DNA of 64,000 nt, taken from the NCBI RefSeq assembly GCF_014655295.1, contig NZ_BNBI01000006.1, forward strand, positions 310,001 to 374,000, read 5' to 3'. A program made the position numbers and the translations under genes. Under the pieces are notes generated by a model. That model was given only the letters and a program-made list of their open reading frames with translations. It did not search any database and was not told where the DNA came from. How positions within the stretch are numbered: position 1 is the stretch's first letter; every line of letters starts with the position of its first letter. Shown piece after piece: positions 8,509 through 17,804 of this stretch. The DNA is from Streptomyces fumanus (lineage in GTDB: Bacteria > Actinomycetota > Actinomycetes > Streptomycetales > Streptomycetaceae).

Positions 8509-8682
8509 ATGGGTATCAAGGACCAGTTCCAGGAGAAGTCCGAGCGGCTGCGGGAGCAGGGGCGGCAGCGGGCCGACCAGGCCAGGGAGCAGGGACAGGA
8601 GCGCCGTCGCCGTGACGACGACCTGGACCAGCCCGCGCGCCGCGAGGCGGAGGACCGCCTGGAACGCGACTTCGACGCCTGA
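8509..8682 (+). CDS. Small highly charged hypothetical protein (57 aa)
   Basis: 57 residues from ATG 8509, preceded by AGGAG. Almost every residue after MGIKDQF is Arg, Glu, Gln or Asp (for example EQGRQRADQAREQGQERRRR), giving one long amphipathic or coiled helix with no membrane segment. It is too short for many gene finders. A good ribosome site and a downstream terminator at 8707 argue that it is real. I believe similar tiny proteins recur in Streptomyces, but no function is known to me. Confidence 0.7.
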   Translation: MGIKDQFQEKSERLREQGRQRADQAREQGQERRRRDDDLDQPARREAEDRLERDFDA

Positions 8683-8706
8683 CGCGCCGCGTCCCCGACG
8701 CGGACC

Positions 8707-8743
8707 AGGGGCGCCCTCCGGCGACGGGGGGGGGGCGCCCCTT
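8707..8743 (+). terminator. Rho-independent-type terminator
   Basis: AGGGGCGCCC (8707-8716) pairs with GGGCGCCCCT (8733-8742), with a loop that includes a run of ten G residues starting at 8726. It lies 25 bases after the small gene and ahead of the convergent protease gene. The G-run is a likely spot for length variation or sequencing error. Confidence 0.65.
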
Positions 8744-8803
8744 CCGTGCTGCCCGGCCGCGGGGCGGTGGCCGCTGACGGGAGCGGTCCGGGCGCCGCGC
8801 CGC

Positions 8804-11800
8804 TCACCCCCGCGGCGGCAGCGGCGGACGGGAGCGGTCCGGTACGTCGCTCAGGTCCGGCGGGGTGGCCGGCGGGTCGCTCTCCAGGGCCGCCAGGGCG
8901 AGCCGCACCGCCTCGCCCAGCACCGGGTAGCGGCCCTCGGCCCAGTCCAGCGGGGTGCGCAGCACCGGCACGTCGGGGTCGACGCCCCGGTTCTCCACCG
9001 ACCAGCCGTAGGCGTCGAACCAGGCCGCGTTCATCGGCACCGTGATCACCGTGCCGTCGCCCAGTCGGTGCCGGCCGGTCATCCCGACCACCCCGCCCCA
9101 GGTCCGCTGCCCGACCACCGGGCCCAGCCCGAGCAGCTTGAACGCCGCCGTGATCATGTCGCCGTCGGAGGAGGTCGCCTCGTCCGCGACCGCCACCACC
9201 GGCCCGCGCGGCGCGTTCGAGGTGTACGACACCGGCTGCGCGTCCCGCGTCAGGTCCCAGCCCAGCACGGTCCGGGTCAGCTTCTCGATGACCAGTTCGC
9301 TGATGTTGCCGCCCGCGTTGCCGCGCACGTCCACGATGAGCGCCGGCCGGGACACCTCCCCGCGCAGATCGCGGGTGAACTGCGCCCACCCCGAGCCGCC
9401 CATGTCCGGGATGTGCAGATAGCCGCACCGCCCGCCGCTCAGCTCCCGCACCACCGCCCGGCGTCTGGTCACCCAGTCCTGGTAGCGCAGCGGCCGGTCG
9501 TCGTCGAGCGGGACGACGGCGACCCGCCGGGCGGGACCGGTGCCGCCCGGCGGCGCGAAGGTCAGCTCCACCGTCGTCCCGGCCGCCCCGGCCAGCAGCG
9601 GGCAGGGCCCCGCCACCGGGTCGACCGGACGGCCGTCCACGTGGGTGAGGGCCGCGCCCTCGCGGATGCCGGTGCCGGCCAGCGGGGAGCGGGCCCGGGA
9701 GTCGGAGGCGTCGCCGGGCAGCACCCGCCGGACCAGCCAGCGGCCGTCCCGGCGGGTGAAGTCGGCGCCGAGCAGGCCCTGCAGGCGCTGGTAGTGCGGC
9801 GGGCCCTCGTTGCGGCGGGCGGCGGCCACATAGGCGTGCGAGGTGCCCAGCTCGCCGAGGACCTCGCGCAGCAGGTCGGCGAACTCGTCCGGCGAGGCCA
9901 CCCGGTCCACCAGCGGCCGGTACTGCGCCAGCACCGCGTCCCAGTCGATGCCGCACATGCCCGGATCCCAGAAGTAGGCCCGGGTCAGCCGCCCCGCCTC
10001 CTCGTACGCCTGCCGCCACTCGGCGCCCGGATCCACCCGGTGCAGGATGCGGCGCAGGTCGATCCAGGTGGTGGTGTCCCCGTCGGCGGCCTCCGCGGCG
10101 GGTACGGCGCGCAGCTCGCCCTCGTCGACGACGACCAGGCGGGTGCCGTCGCCGCTGACGCCGAACGCGTCGAGGTGGCCGACGAGTTCGGACTTCCTGG
10201 CCCGGGCGAGGCAGAAGTGCTCCAGGGTGGGCCGCTCGCTCGGGTCGTCCGGGTTGGCGAAGGTCTCGCCCAGCGCGCCGGAGATCGGCCAGCGCAGCCA
10301 GACCAGTCCGCCGCCGGCCACCGGGTACAGCGCCGAGTACTTGGACGCGGTCACCGGGAACGGCGTCACCCGCTCGGTCAGCCCCTCCGCCTCGACGGTG
10401 ACCGCGCCGCCCTCACCGGGCCCGTCCTCGTCCGGGTCCAGGCCGCCGGCCGCCGGGCGGCCCTCCGGGTTCAGCGCGAACGGGGAGGGGGTGGCCGAGG
10501 AGAGCGGGACCAGGTACGGGCGGCAGCCGAGCGGGAAGGACAGGTCGCCGGTGTGCACGTCGTACACCGGGTCGAAGCCGCGCCAGGACAGGAACGCCAG
10601 ATAGCGGCCGTCGCGGGTGAAGACCGGGTTCTCGTCCTCGAACCGGCCGTCGGTGACGTCGATGATCGAAGGGTCGCCGCCCTGGCCGGTGATCCGGGCC
10701 AGCCTGATCTGCCGCAGGCTGCGCCCGATACCGGGGTGCGACCAGGTCAGCCAGGCCCCGTCCGGGGAGAAGGCGAGGTCGCGGACGGGCCCGTTGACGG
10801 ACCGGACCAGCTCGGTGACGCGGGCCCCGCCGTCCGGCGCCTCCTCGGTCACGTCGAGCAGCAGCAGCCTGCCGTCGTGGGCGGCGACGGCCAGCCGTTC
10901 ACCCAGCGGGTCGGAGACCGTCTCCAGCACCCGGCCGAGCCGCCCCGCGGCCAGCCTCCACGGTGCCCGGCCGCCGGTGGCCCGGGGCAGGTGCGCGATC
11001 TCCACCGCGTCCTCGCCCTCGGCGTCCGTGACGTAGGCGATCCGGCCGCTCCCGCCGAGCATCTCCGGCAGCCGCACCCGTACCCCGGGGATGTCGGCGA
11101 GGGCGCGGGCCGGGCCGTCCCGGTGGGTGAGCCAGTACAGGCTGCCCCGGACGACGACGGCGCTGGCCCGGCCGGTCTCGTCCACCGCGAGGCCGCCCAG
11201 GTGCCGCGCGGCCGGCACCTGGTGGGGGCGCCGCCCCGCGCGCGGCCCGTTCAGCCGCACCTCCAGGCGGCGGGGGACCGAACCGGCGGACAGGTCCTCG
11301 ACCAGCCACAGGTCACCGGCGCACTGGTAGACCACCCGGGTGCCGTCGCTGGCCGCGTGCCGGGCGTAGCAGGCGTCGTGGTCGGTGTGCCGGCGCAGGT
11401 CGGAGCCGTCGTGGGCGCAGGAGTAGAGGTTGCCGACGCCCTCGTGGTCGGAGAGGAAGGCGATCCGGCCGCCGACGAACAGGGGGGAGTGCAGATGGCC
11501 GCCGAGGCCGGCCGGCAGCCGTTCGCCGTGCAGCCACAGGCGGCCGGTGGCGCCGCCCCGGTACCGCTTCCAGGCGGCGGGTTCGTGCGGCGGGGTGCCG
11601 GTGAGCAGCAGGGTGCGGCGCTCGCCGCCGAGGTCGGCGGTCTGGAGGTCGGCGACCGGCCCCCAGGGCAGCTTGCGGCCGGGGCCGCCGTCGAGGCCGA
11701 TCGTGTAGGCCCAGGTCAGATGGGAGAACGGCTCGCCCTGGGAGGTGACGGCGAGGACCGCCGCCGTACCGTCCGGATCGGGCGGCGCCCAGCCGCAGAC

Positions 11801-12076
11801 CCGGGTGTCCGGGCTGCCCCAGTGGGTGAGCTGCCGCCCCGGCCCGCCGTCCACCGGCACCAGGTGCACCTCCGGCACCAGCGTGCGCCAGCTCGTGTAC
11901 GCGAGGTGGCGGCCGTCGGGCGAGAAGCGCGGGTGCCCGGCCTTGGTGCGGTCGACGGTGAGCCGCCGGGCGCGGCCGGAACCGTCCAGCGGGGCCAGCC
12001 AGAGGTCGTCCTCGGCGACGAAGCAGAGCAGGTCAGAGTGGAGGTGCGGAAAGCGCGGGTAGCTCACCCTCCCCAT
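8804..12076 (-). CDS. Tricorn-like S41 family peptidase
   Basis: 1090 residues from ATG 12076 (MGRVSYPRFPHLHSDLL), the length of tricorn homologs. The order is an N-terminal beta-propeller with WLAPLDGSG and PRFSPDGRHLAY repeats, a second propeller, a helical core, a PDZ domain and the S41 catalytic domain. Catalytic region: LIVDVRGNAGGNISELV and DEATSSDGDMITAA, whose Ser-Asp-Gly matches the tricorn nucleophile region. It lacks a signal peptide, so it should act in the cytosol, cutting peptides released by the proteasome. It is divergent from the TetR gene, and the shared intergenic region has a strong dyad. Confidence 0.92.
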   Translation of the reverse strand: MGRVSYPRFPHLHSDLLCFVAEDDLWLAPLDGSGRARRLTVDRTKAGHPRFSPDGRHLAYTSWRTLVPEVHLVPVDGGPGRQLTHWGSPDTRVCGWAPPDPDGTAAVLAVTSQGEPFSHLTWAYTIGLDGGPGRKLPWGPVADLQTADLGGERRTLLLTGTPPHEPAAWKRYRGGATGRLWLHGERLPAGLGGHLHSPLFVGGRIAFLSDHEGVGNLYSCAHDGSDLRRHTDHDACYARHAASDGTRVVYQCAGDLWLVEDLSAGSVPRRLEVRLNGPRAGRRPHQVPAARHLGGLAVDETGRASAVVVRGSLYWLTHRDGPARALADIPGVRVRLPEMLGGSGRIAYVTDAEGEDAVEIAHLPRATGGRAPWRLAAGRLGRVLETVSDPLGERLAVAAHDGRLLLLDVTEEAPDGGARVTELVRSVNGPVRDLAFSPDGAWLTWSHPGIGRSLRQIRLARITGQGGDPSIIDVTDGRFEDENPVFTRDGRYLAFLSWRGFDPVYDVHTGDLSFPLGCRPYLVPLSSATPSPFALNPEGRPAAGGLDPDEDGPGEGGAVTVEAEGLTERVTPFPVTASKYSALYPVAGGGLVWLRWPISGALGETFANPDDPSERPTLEHFCLARARKSELVGHLDAFGVSGDGTRLVVVDEGELRAVPAAEAADGDTTTWIDLRRILHRVDPGAEWRQAYEEAGRLTRAYFWDPGMCGIDWDAVLAQYRPLVDRVASPDEFADLLREVLGELGTSHAYVAAARRNEGPPHYQRLQGLLGADFTRRDGRWLVRRVLPGDASDSRARSPLAGTGIREGAALTHVDGRPVDPVAGPCPLLAGAAGTTVELTFAPPGGTGPARRVAVVPLDDDRPLRYQDWVTRRRAVVRELSGGRCGYLHIPDMGGSGWAQFTRDLRGEVSRPALIVDVRGNAGGNISELVIEKLTRTVLGWDLTRDAQPVSYTSNAPRGPVVAVADEATSSDGDMITAAFKLLGLGPVVGQRTWGGVVGMTGRHRLGDGTVITVPMNAAWFDAYGWSVENRGVDPDVPVLRTPLDWAEGRYPVLGEAVRLALAALESDPPATPPDLSDVPDRSRPPLPPRG

Positions 12077-12139
12077 GCTTTTCCGGGCCCCGGACCCCAG
12101 CAACTCGTGCCGGTGCTTACGCCGCGCCGACAACCGTGA

Positions 12140-12178
12140 CCCACACCACGTACGAAACCGTTTCGTTTCGCTTGTGGG
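12140..12178. promoter_or_regulatory. Dyad operator between tricorn and TetR genes
   Basis: ACGAAAC-C-GTTTCGT (12152-12166) is a perfect 7-base inverted repeat. CCCACA (12140-12145) and TGTGGG (12173-12178) fall on exactly the same axis at 12159. A possible -10 (TACATT, 12185-12190) for the TetR gene lies just downstream, so a bound repressor would block it. The likely ligand is the TetR protein encoded at 12239. Confidence 0.6.
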
Positions 12179-12238
12179 GTGGGATACATTCGTCACGTAC
12201 GCAGACCATGCCGTGCGGAGCAGAGAGGTGGCGGGAAG

Positions 12239-12838
12239 ATGACGGAGACCGTGACGGCCCGCCGCAGCCGGATCACCCCCGAGCGCGAGGCCGAGCTGTA
12301 CGGCGCCGTGCTCGACCTGCTCCGGGAGGTCGGCTACGACGCCCTCACCATGGACGCCGTCGCCGCCCGCACCCGGTCCAGCAAGGCCACCCTCTACCGC
12401 CAGTGGGGCGGCAAGGCCGAGCTGGTCGTCAAGGCGGTCCGGCACGACAAGCCCGGCCGCACCGGCGACATCGACACCGGCTCCCTCCGCGGCGACCTGC
12501 ACGCCCTGCTGGCCCGCGAGGACGACTGCACCATGGAGCAGAACTCCGCGCTGATGCGGGGCCTGGCCATGGCGCTGCACCAGAACCCGGACCTGCGCCA
12601 GGCGTTCCGGGAACAGCTCATCGAACCGGAGATGGCGGAGTTCCGGCGGCTGCTGCAGCGCGCCGTCGACCGCGGGGAGATCAGACCGGACTGCCCGGCG
12701 CTGGACTTCCTCGTGCACATGATGGTCGGCGGTTTCGCCACCCGCACCCTGCTGGAGGACCAGCCGCCGACGCGGGCCTTCCTCACCTCCTACATCGACG
12801 CCGTGATCCTCCCCGCCCTCGGCGTCTCCACCTCCTGA
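12239..12838 (+). CDS. TetR family transcriptional regulator
   Basis: 199 residues from ATG 12239; the frame is open further upstream but without a better start. The N-terminal helix-turn-helix is LTMDAVAARTRSSKATLYRQW (residues ~38-57) followed by GGKAELV, the TetR signature. The C-terminal ligand domain resembles TetR_C regions of efflux regulators. It lies 102 bases ahead of an MMPL exporter in the same direction, a common repressor-pump pairing. A dyad ahead of it suggests autoregulation. Confidence 0.9.
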   Translation: MTETVTARRSRITPEREAELYGAVLDLLREVGYDALTMDAVAARTRSSKATLYRQWGGKAELVVKAVRHDKPGRTGDIDTGSLRGDLHALLAREDDCTMEQNSALMRGLAMALHQNPDLRQAFREQLIEPEMAEFRRLLQRAVDRGEIRPDCPALDFLVHMMVGGFATRTLLEDQPPTRAFLTSYIDAVILPALGVSTS

Positions 12839-12940
12839 CACGTCCCCCCTAGCTAGCCCTCACCTGACGTCACCGCTCACGTCGTCGGGCTGGTCGACCC
12901 TGCCCTGAAGACCCCACGACCTGACCGGGAGTACGCCCTC

Positions 12941-15145
12941 GTGGCCACGATGCTCTACAAACTCGGCCGGCTCGCCTTCCGGCGACGGCATCTCGTCGCC
13001 CTGATATGGGTGGCGCTGCTGACCCTCGCCGGAGTCGGCGCGGCCAGTGCGCCGCCCGCCGGCAACACCTCGTTCTCCATCCCCGGCACGGAGGCGCAGA
13101 AAGCCTTCGACCTGCTGGAACAGCGCTTCCCCGGGCAGAGCGCCGACGGCGCCACCGCCCGCGTCGTCTTCAAGGCGCCCGGCGGCGAGAAGATGACGGA
13201 CGCCGGGAACAAGGCGACCGTCGAGAAGACCGTCGCCGATCTCGCCGACGGCTCCGAGGTCGCCTCGGTCGCCGACCCCTACCAGGGCAAGGTCGTCAGC
13301 AAGGACGGCACCATCGCCTACGCCTCCGTCAAGTACGACGTCTCCGGCATGGAGCTGGAGGAGTCCACCAAGGACGCCCTGGAGGCCGCCGCGCAGCAGG
13401 CCCGGGAGGCCGGGCTGACCGTCGAGATCGGCGGTGACGCGCTCGCCGCGGCCCCGCACACCGGCGCCACCGAGGTGATCGGCATCGCGGTCGCCGCCGT
13501 CGTGCTGGTGATCACCTTCGGCTCGCTGGTCGCCGCCGGGCTGCCGCTGCTCACCGCCCTGATCGGCGTCGGCATCGGCGTCTCTTCCATCACCGCGCTG
13601 GCCAGCGCCCTGGACCTGGGCTCCACCACCTCCATCCTGGCGATGATGATCGGCCTCGCGGTCGGCATCGACTACGCCCTGTTCATCGTCTCCCGCTACC
13701 GCGCCGAACTCGCCGAGGGCCGGGACCGGGAGGAGGCCGCGGGCCGGGCCGCCGGCACCGCGGGCTCGGCGGTGGTCTTCGCCGGCCTCACCGTGGTCAT
13801 CGCCCTGGTCGGCCTCGCCGTCGTCAACATCCCGATGCTGACCAAGATGGGCGTCGCCGCCGCCGGCACCGTCGCCATCGCCGTCCTCATCGCCCTCACC
13901 CTGGTCCCCGCCCTGCTGGGTTACGCCGGCCGCCGGGTCAAGCCGGCCGGCGCCCGGCGCGAGCGGCGCGGCGCGCGGGAGAGCGCGCCGCAGCCCGCCA
14001 AGGCCAACATGGGCACCCGCTGGGCGAGCTTCGTGGTCCGCCGCCCGCTGGCCGTGCTGCTGCTGGGCGTCATCGGCCTGGGCGCCGCCGCGATCCCGGC
14101 CGCCTCCCTGGAACTGGGCCTGCCCGACGACGGCTCCCAGCCCACCGACACCACCCAGCGCCGCGCCTACGACCTGCTTTCCGAGGGCTTCGGCCCCGGC
14201 TTCAACGGCCCCCTGATGGTCGTGGTCGACGCCAAGGGCAGCAAGGACCCCGACGCCGCGTTCACCAAGGTCTCCGACGAGATCAAGGACCTGAAGGACG
14301 TCGTCACGGTCACCCCGCCGGCCCCCAACAAGGCCGGTGACACCGCCACCATCACCGTCGTCCCCGACTCCAAGCCGTCCTCCGTCGCCACCGAGGACCT
14401 GGTGCACGCCATCCGCGACGCGGGCGCCGACGTCCGCGCCGGCACCGGCGCCGAGACCCTGGTCACCGGCTCCACGGCGATGAACATCGACGTCAGCCAG
14501 AAGCTCAACGACGCGCTGATCCCGTACCTGGTGCTGGTCGTCGGACTGGCCTTCCTGCTGCTGATCGTCGTCTTCCGCTCGATCCTGGTCCCGCTGAAGG
14601 CCGCCCTCGGCTTCCTGCTCAGCGTGCTGGGCGCGCTCGGCGCCGTCGTCGCGGTCTTCCAGTGGGGGTGGCTGGCCGGCCTGATGGGCGTGGAGGAGAC
14701 CGGCCCGGTCATGTCGATGATGCCGATCTTCATGGTCGGCGTGGTCTTCGGCCTGGCGATGGACTACGAGGTCTTCCTGGTCACCCGGATGCGCGAGGCG
14801 TACGTCCACGGCGAGTCGCCCAGCCAGGCCATCGTCACCGGCTTCAAGCACGGCGCCCGGGTCGTCACCGCCGCCGCGGTGATCATGATGGCGGTCTTCG
14901 CGGGCTTCATCGGCTCCAGCGAGTCCATGGTCAAGATGATCGGCTTCGGCCTGGCCGTCGCGGTCCTGTTCGACGCGTTCGTGGTCCGCATGGCGCTGGT
15001 CCCGGCCGTCCTCGCCCTGCTGGGCAAGCGGGCCTGGTGGCTGCCGAAGTGGCTGGACCGCGCGCTGCCCAACGTGGACGTGGAGGGCGAGGGACTCAAG
15101 GCCCTCGACACCCGGGAGAAGGATCGGGACCTGGCCCGCGTCTGA
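12941..15145 (+). CDS. MMPL family (RND superfamily) transporter
   Basis: 734 residues from GTG 12941 with GGGAG nine bases upstream. The protein has two internal repeats: TM1, an outside loop (SFSIPGTEAQKAFDLLEQRF) and a bundle with GLAVGIDYALFIVSRYR; then a second TM, loop and bundle with VVFGLAMDYEVFLVTRMRE. The GxxxDY motifs in both halves are the proton-relay sites of MMPL/RND pumps. It should export a lipid or drug-like molecule across the membrane by proton antiport. It follows a TetR regulator and ends at a perfect terminator. Confidence 0.93.
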   Translation: MATMLYKLGRLAFRRRHLVALIWVALLTLAGVGAASAPPAGNTSFSIPGTEAQKAFDLLEQRFPGQSADGATARVVFKAPGGEKMTDAGNKATVEKTVADLADGSEVASVADPYQGKVVSKDGTIAYASVKYDVSGMELEESTKDALEAAAQQAREAGLTVEIGGDALAAAPHTGATEVIGIAVAAVVLVITFGSLVAAGLPLLTALIGVGIGVSSITALASALDLGSTTSILAMMIGLAVGIDYALFIVSRYRAELAEGRDREEAAGRAAGTAGSAVVFAGLTVVIALVGLAVVNIPMLTKMGVAAAGTVAIAVLIALTLVPALLGYAGRRVKPAGARRERRGARESAPQPAKANMGTRWASFVVRRPLAVLLLGVIGLGAAAIPAASLELGLPDDGSQPTDTTQRRAYDLLSEGFGPGFNGPLMVVVDAKGSKDPDAAFTKVSDEIKDLKDVVTVTPPAPNKAGDTATITVVPDSKPSSVATEDLVHAIRDAGADVRAGTGAETLVTGSTAMNIDVSQKLNDALIPYLVLVVGLAFLLLIVVFRSILVPLKAALGFLLSVLGALGAVVAVFQWGWLAGLMGVEETGPVMSMMPIFMVGVVFGLAMDYEVFLVTRMREAYVHGESPSQAIVTGFKHGARVVTAAAVIMMAVFAGFIGSSESMVKMIGFGLAVAVLFDAFVVRMALVPAVLALLGKRAWWLPKWLDRALPNVDVEGEGLKALDTREKDRDLARV

Positions 15146-15170
15146 CCCGGCACCGCCCGGGACGACGACC

Positions 15171-15213
15171 GGCCGGTGAGGGCTCCGTGGGGACGGGGCG
15201 GCCCTCACCGGCC
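15171..15213 (+). terminator. Terminator after MMPL gene
   Basis: GGCCGGTGAGGGC (15171-15183) is the exact complement of GCCCTCACCGGCC (15201-15213), a 13-base stem with a 17-base loop, 26 bases after the MMPL stop. Confidence 0.75.
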
Positions 15214-15297
15214 TTCCCCGCGCCCTTCCGCCGGGGCCGCGGCGGGACGACGGAAACCGGGTCGCCCGCCGCGCGCCCGCGCCGCTAGCGTGCCCCC

Positions 15298-15792
15298 ATG
15301 ACGACGACCGCAGCCCACCCCCGTTTCGCCGACGCCCTCACCGCCCTCGGCCTGGCCGACGTCACCGCGCGGGTACGGACCTTCCCGGAGGCCACCCGGA
15401 CCGCCGCCGAGGCCGCCGCCGCGATCGGCTGCGAACTGAGCCAGATCTGCAAGTCGCTGATCTTCGCGGCGGACGGCGTGCCGGTCCTGGTCCTCATGGA
15501 CGGCGCCTCCCGCGTCGACGTGGAACGGGTCCGCGAGGAACTCGGCGCCCAGCGGGTCACCCGCGCCAGGGCCGACGTCGTCCGGGAGACCACCGGGTAC
15601 GCCATCGGCGGCGTCCCGCCCTTCGGGCACCGCACCCGCACCCGGGTCCTCGCCGACCGCTCGCTGCTCGCCCACGACCTGGTCTGGGCCGCCGCCGGCA
15701 CCCCGTACTCCGTCTTCCCGATGGCCCCGAAGGACCTGGTCGCGCACGCCGGCGCCACCCTGGCGGACGTCCGCGAGCGCCCGGCCGGCTGA
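15298..15792 (+). CDS. YbaK/EbsC-type aminoacyl-tRNA deacylase
   Basis: 164 residues from ATG 15298. The YbaK/ProX fold is marked by the lysine in LSQICKSLIF, GYAIGGVPPFGH and the C-terminal SVFPMAPKDLVA. Members hydrolyse mischarged tRNA (Cys- or Ala-tRNAPro) or related aminoacyl-tRNAs in the cytosol as a free-standing editing step. It is a single gene, convergent with the serine hydrolase 8 bases downstream. Confidence 0.85.
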   Translation: MTTTAAHPRFADALTALGLADVTARVRTFPEATRTAAEAAAAIGCELSQICKSLIFAADGVPVLVLMDGASRVDVERVREELGAQRVTRARADVVRETTGYAIGGVPPFGHRTRTRVLADRSLLAHDLVWAAAGTPYSVFPMAPKDLVAHAGATLADVRERPAG

Positions 15793-15799
15793 GGCCCGG

Positions 15800-16978
15800 T
15801 CAGCGGGCGCCGAGGGCCGTGCGCACCGCCTTGACCAGGGCCTGGGCCCGCGGATCCGCCGTCACCGTCCGGCGCAGGCCGTTGGTGACATAGCCGAAGG
15901 CGATGCCCGCCTCCGGGTCGGCGAAGCCCAGGGAGCCGCCGCGGCCGGGGTGGCCGAAGGAACCGGGGGACAGCAGCGGGGAGGCGCTGCCGTGCAGCAT
16001 GTAGCCGAGGCCGAAGCGGGTGTTGACGACCAGCACCCGGTCGGGTCCCGCCGACTCCTCGGCCCGGGCCCGCGCCAGCGTCCCGGGCGTGAACAGGCGC
16101 ACGCCGTCGACCTCGCCGATCAGGGCCGCGTAGAAGCGGGCCAGCGCGTCGGCGGTGGCGATCGCGTTGGTCGCGGGCAGCGCCGCCGCCCGGTACGCGG
16201 TGTCGTTCTGGTCGGGGAACGGCGTGATCGCGGCGAAGGCGCGGCGGGTGAGCGAGCCGGGGTCCGCGTAGGCGGCGGTGACCGCCCGCTTGGGGCGCAG
16301 CCGGAGCCCGCCGGGCGGCTCGGTCTCCGGCGCGGGCCCGACCCGGCCCGCCCGCCCGGCCGCCTGCTCGCCGGGCGGCAGGCCCAGCCACAGGTCGAGG
16401 CCGAGGGGCCGGGCGATCTCGTCGGCGATCCACGCGCCGGTGCCCCGGCCGCCGGTCACCCGGCGCACCAGCCCGTCGACCAGCCAGCCGTAGGTCAGCG
16501 CGTGGTAGCCGTGACCGGTGCCGGGCTCCCACACCGGGGCCTGGGCGGCGACGGCCTCGGGCCCGCGCGCCGGGTCGAGGGCCTCCTCGGGCGTCAGCGG
16601 CCGGTCCAGGACGGGCAGCCCGGCCCGGTGGTTCAGCAGGTGCCGGACCAGCACCCGTTCCTTGCCGCGCGCCTTGAACTCCGGCCAGTACGTGCCGACC
16701 GGCGCGTCCAGGTCCAGCTCCCCGCGCTGGTGCAGCAGCAGCGGTACGGCGGCGGCGACGCCCTTGGTCGCGGAGCGCACGACCTGGGCGGTGCTCCGCC
16801 GCCAGGGCTCGGTGCCGTCGATGTCCCGGGTGCCGGCCCACAGGTCGACGACCCGCCGGCCGTCGCGGTAGACGGCGACGGCGGCGCCCCGCTCGCCCAG
16901 GCCGGTGAAGTTGGCCGCGAACGCGTCCCTGACCGGTTCGAACCCCTCGGCCACTGTGCCGTGCACGTCCACGTCCAC
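15800..16978 (-). CDS. Serine hydrolase, class C beta-lactamase/EstB-like
   Basis: About 392 residues from GTG 16978, chosen because GGAAGGA lies six bases upstream; GTG 17023 is an alternative without a ribosome site. The nucleophile motif is Ser69-Ala-Thr-Lys72 (VVRSATKG), and the tyrosine motif is in GHGYHALTYGWLVD. FGHPGRGGSLGFADPE near the C-terminus replaces the KTG triad, as in EstB-like esterases. No signal peptide is visible, so a cytosolic esterase is more likely than a secreted beta-lactamase. It lies tail-first beside the ECF transporter genes without overlap. Confidence 0.85.
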   Translation of the reverse strand: MDVDVHGTVAEGFEPVRDAFAANFTGLGERGAAVAVYRDGRRVVDLWAGTRDIDGTEPWRRSTAQVVRSATKGVAAAVPLLLHQRGELDLDAPVGTYWPEFKARGKERVLVRHLLNHRAGLPVLDRPLTPEEALDPARGPEAVAAQAPVWEPGTGHGYHALTYGWLVDGLVRRVTGGRGTGAWIADEIARPLGLDLWLGLPPGEQAAGRAGRVGPAPETEPPGGLRLRPKRAVTAAYADPGSLTRRAFAAITPFPDQNDTAYRAAALPATNAIATADALARFYAALIGEVDGVRLFTPGTLARARAEESAGPDRVLVVNTRFGLGYMLHGSASPLLSPGSFGHPGRGGSLGFADPEAGIAFGYVTNGLRRTVTADPRAQALVKAVRTALGAR

Positions 16979-17045
16979 GTCCGTTCCTTCCCACTCGCCG
17001 GTGACAATGGCTGCAACAGCCACCGACCGCCGGTGGATTCCCCGG

Positions 17046-17804
17046 TCAGGCGCCCGTCGCCACCGAGCGGGGGTCGAAGCCGAACGGCAGCTCCAGGCGG
17101 TGCGCCCGCATCAGCTCCTCGTCGGCGAGGAGTTCACCGGTCGGCCCGTCCGCGGCGATCACACCGTCGCTCAGCACCAGGGCGCGGGGGCACAGCTCCA
17201 GGGCGTAGGGCAGGTCGTGGGTGACCATCAGGACGGTGACGTCCAGGGAGCGCAGGATGTCGGCGAGTTCGCGGCGGGAGGCGGGGTCGAGGTTGGAGGA
17301 GGGCTCGTCCAGGACGAGGATCTCCGGCTCCATCGCCAGCACGGTCGCCACGGCCACCCGGCGGCGCTGGCCGAAGGAGAGGTGGTGCGGGGGACGGTCC
17401 TTGAACTCGCCCATGCCGACCAGGGCGAGCGCCCGGTCCACCCGGGCCTCCAGCTCGGCGCCCTTCAGTCCGGCCGCGGCCGGGCCGAACGCCACGTCCT
17501 CGCGGACGGTCGGCATGAAGAGCTGGTCGTCGGGGTCCTGGAAGACGATGCCGACCCGGCGCCGGATCTCGGCCATGTTCTTCCGGTCCACCGGCAGCCC
17601 GGCCACCCGCACGGTGCCCGCGCCGCCGGTGAGGATGCCGTTGAGGTGCAGTACGAGGGTGGTCTTGCCGGCGCCGTTCGGGCCGAGCAGGGCGACCCGC
17701 TCGCCGCGGGCGACGGTGAAGTCGACGCCGAACAGGGCCTGGTGGCCGTCGGGGTAGGCGAAGGCGAGGCCGGAGACCTCCAGGGAAGCAGTCACAGCGT
17801 CCAT
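17046..17804 (-). CDS. cbiO: ECF-type cobalt/nickel transporter ATPase CbiO
   Basis: 252 residues from ATG 17804 (MDAVTASLEVSG). A GTG at 17795 making a GTGA overlap with CbiQ is possible. Walker A LLGPNGAGKTT, Q-loop VFQDPDDQLFMPTV, signature LSFGQRRRVAVA and Walker B ILVLDEPSSNLDP are all intact. FQDPDDQLF is the hallmark of the ECF ATPases. It energises metal uptake through CbiM and CbiQ, encoded immediately upstream in the same operon. Confidence 0.92.
   Translation of the reverse strand: MDAVTASLEVSGLAFAYPDGHQALFGVDFTVARGERVALLGPNGAGKTTLVLHLNGILTGGAGTVRVAGLPVDRKNMAEIRRRVGIVFQDPDDQLFMPTVREDVAFGPAAAGLKGAELEARVDRALALVGMGEFKDRPPHHLSFGQRRRVAVATVLAMEPEILVLDEPSSNLDPASRRELADILRSLDVTVLMVTHDLPYALELCPRALVLSDGVIAADGPTGELLADEELMRAHRLELPFGFDPRSVATGA

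Noticed and set aside
8612..12139. 1175-residue frame opposite the tricorn gene
   Set aside because: Composition is that of an antisense high-GC shadow with no motifs, while the other strand encodes a complete protease.
15800..16978. Secreted beta-lactamase resistance gene
   Set aside because: There is no signal peptide and no KTG motif, so an esterase-like hydrolase fits better.
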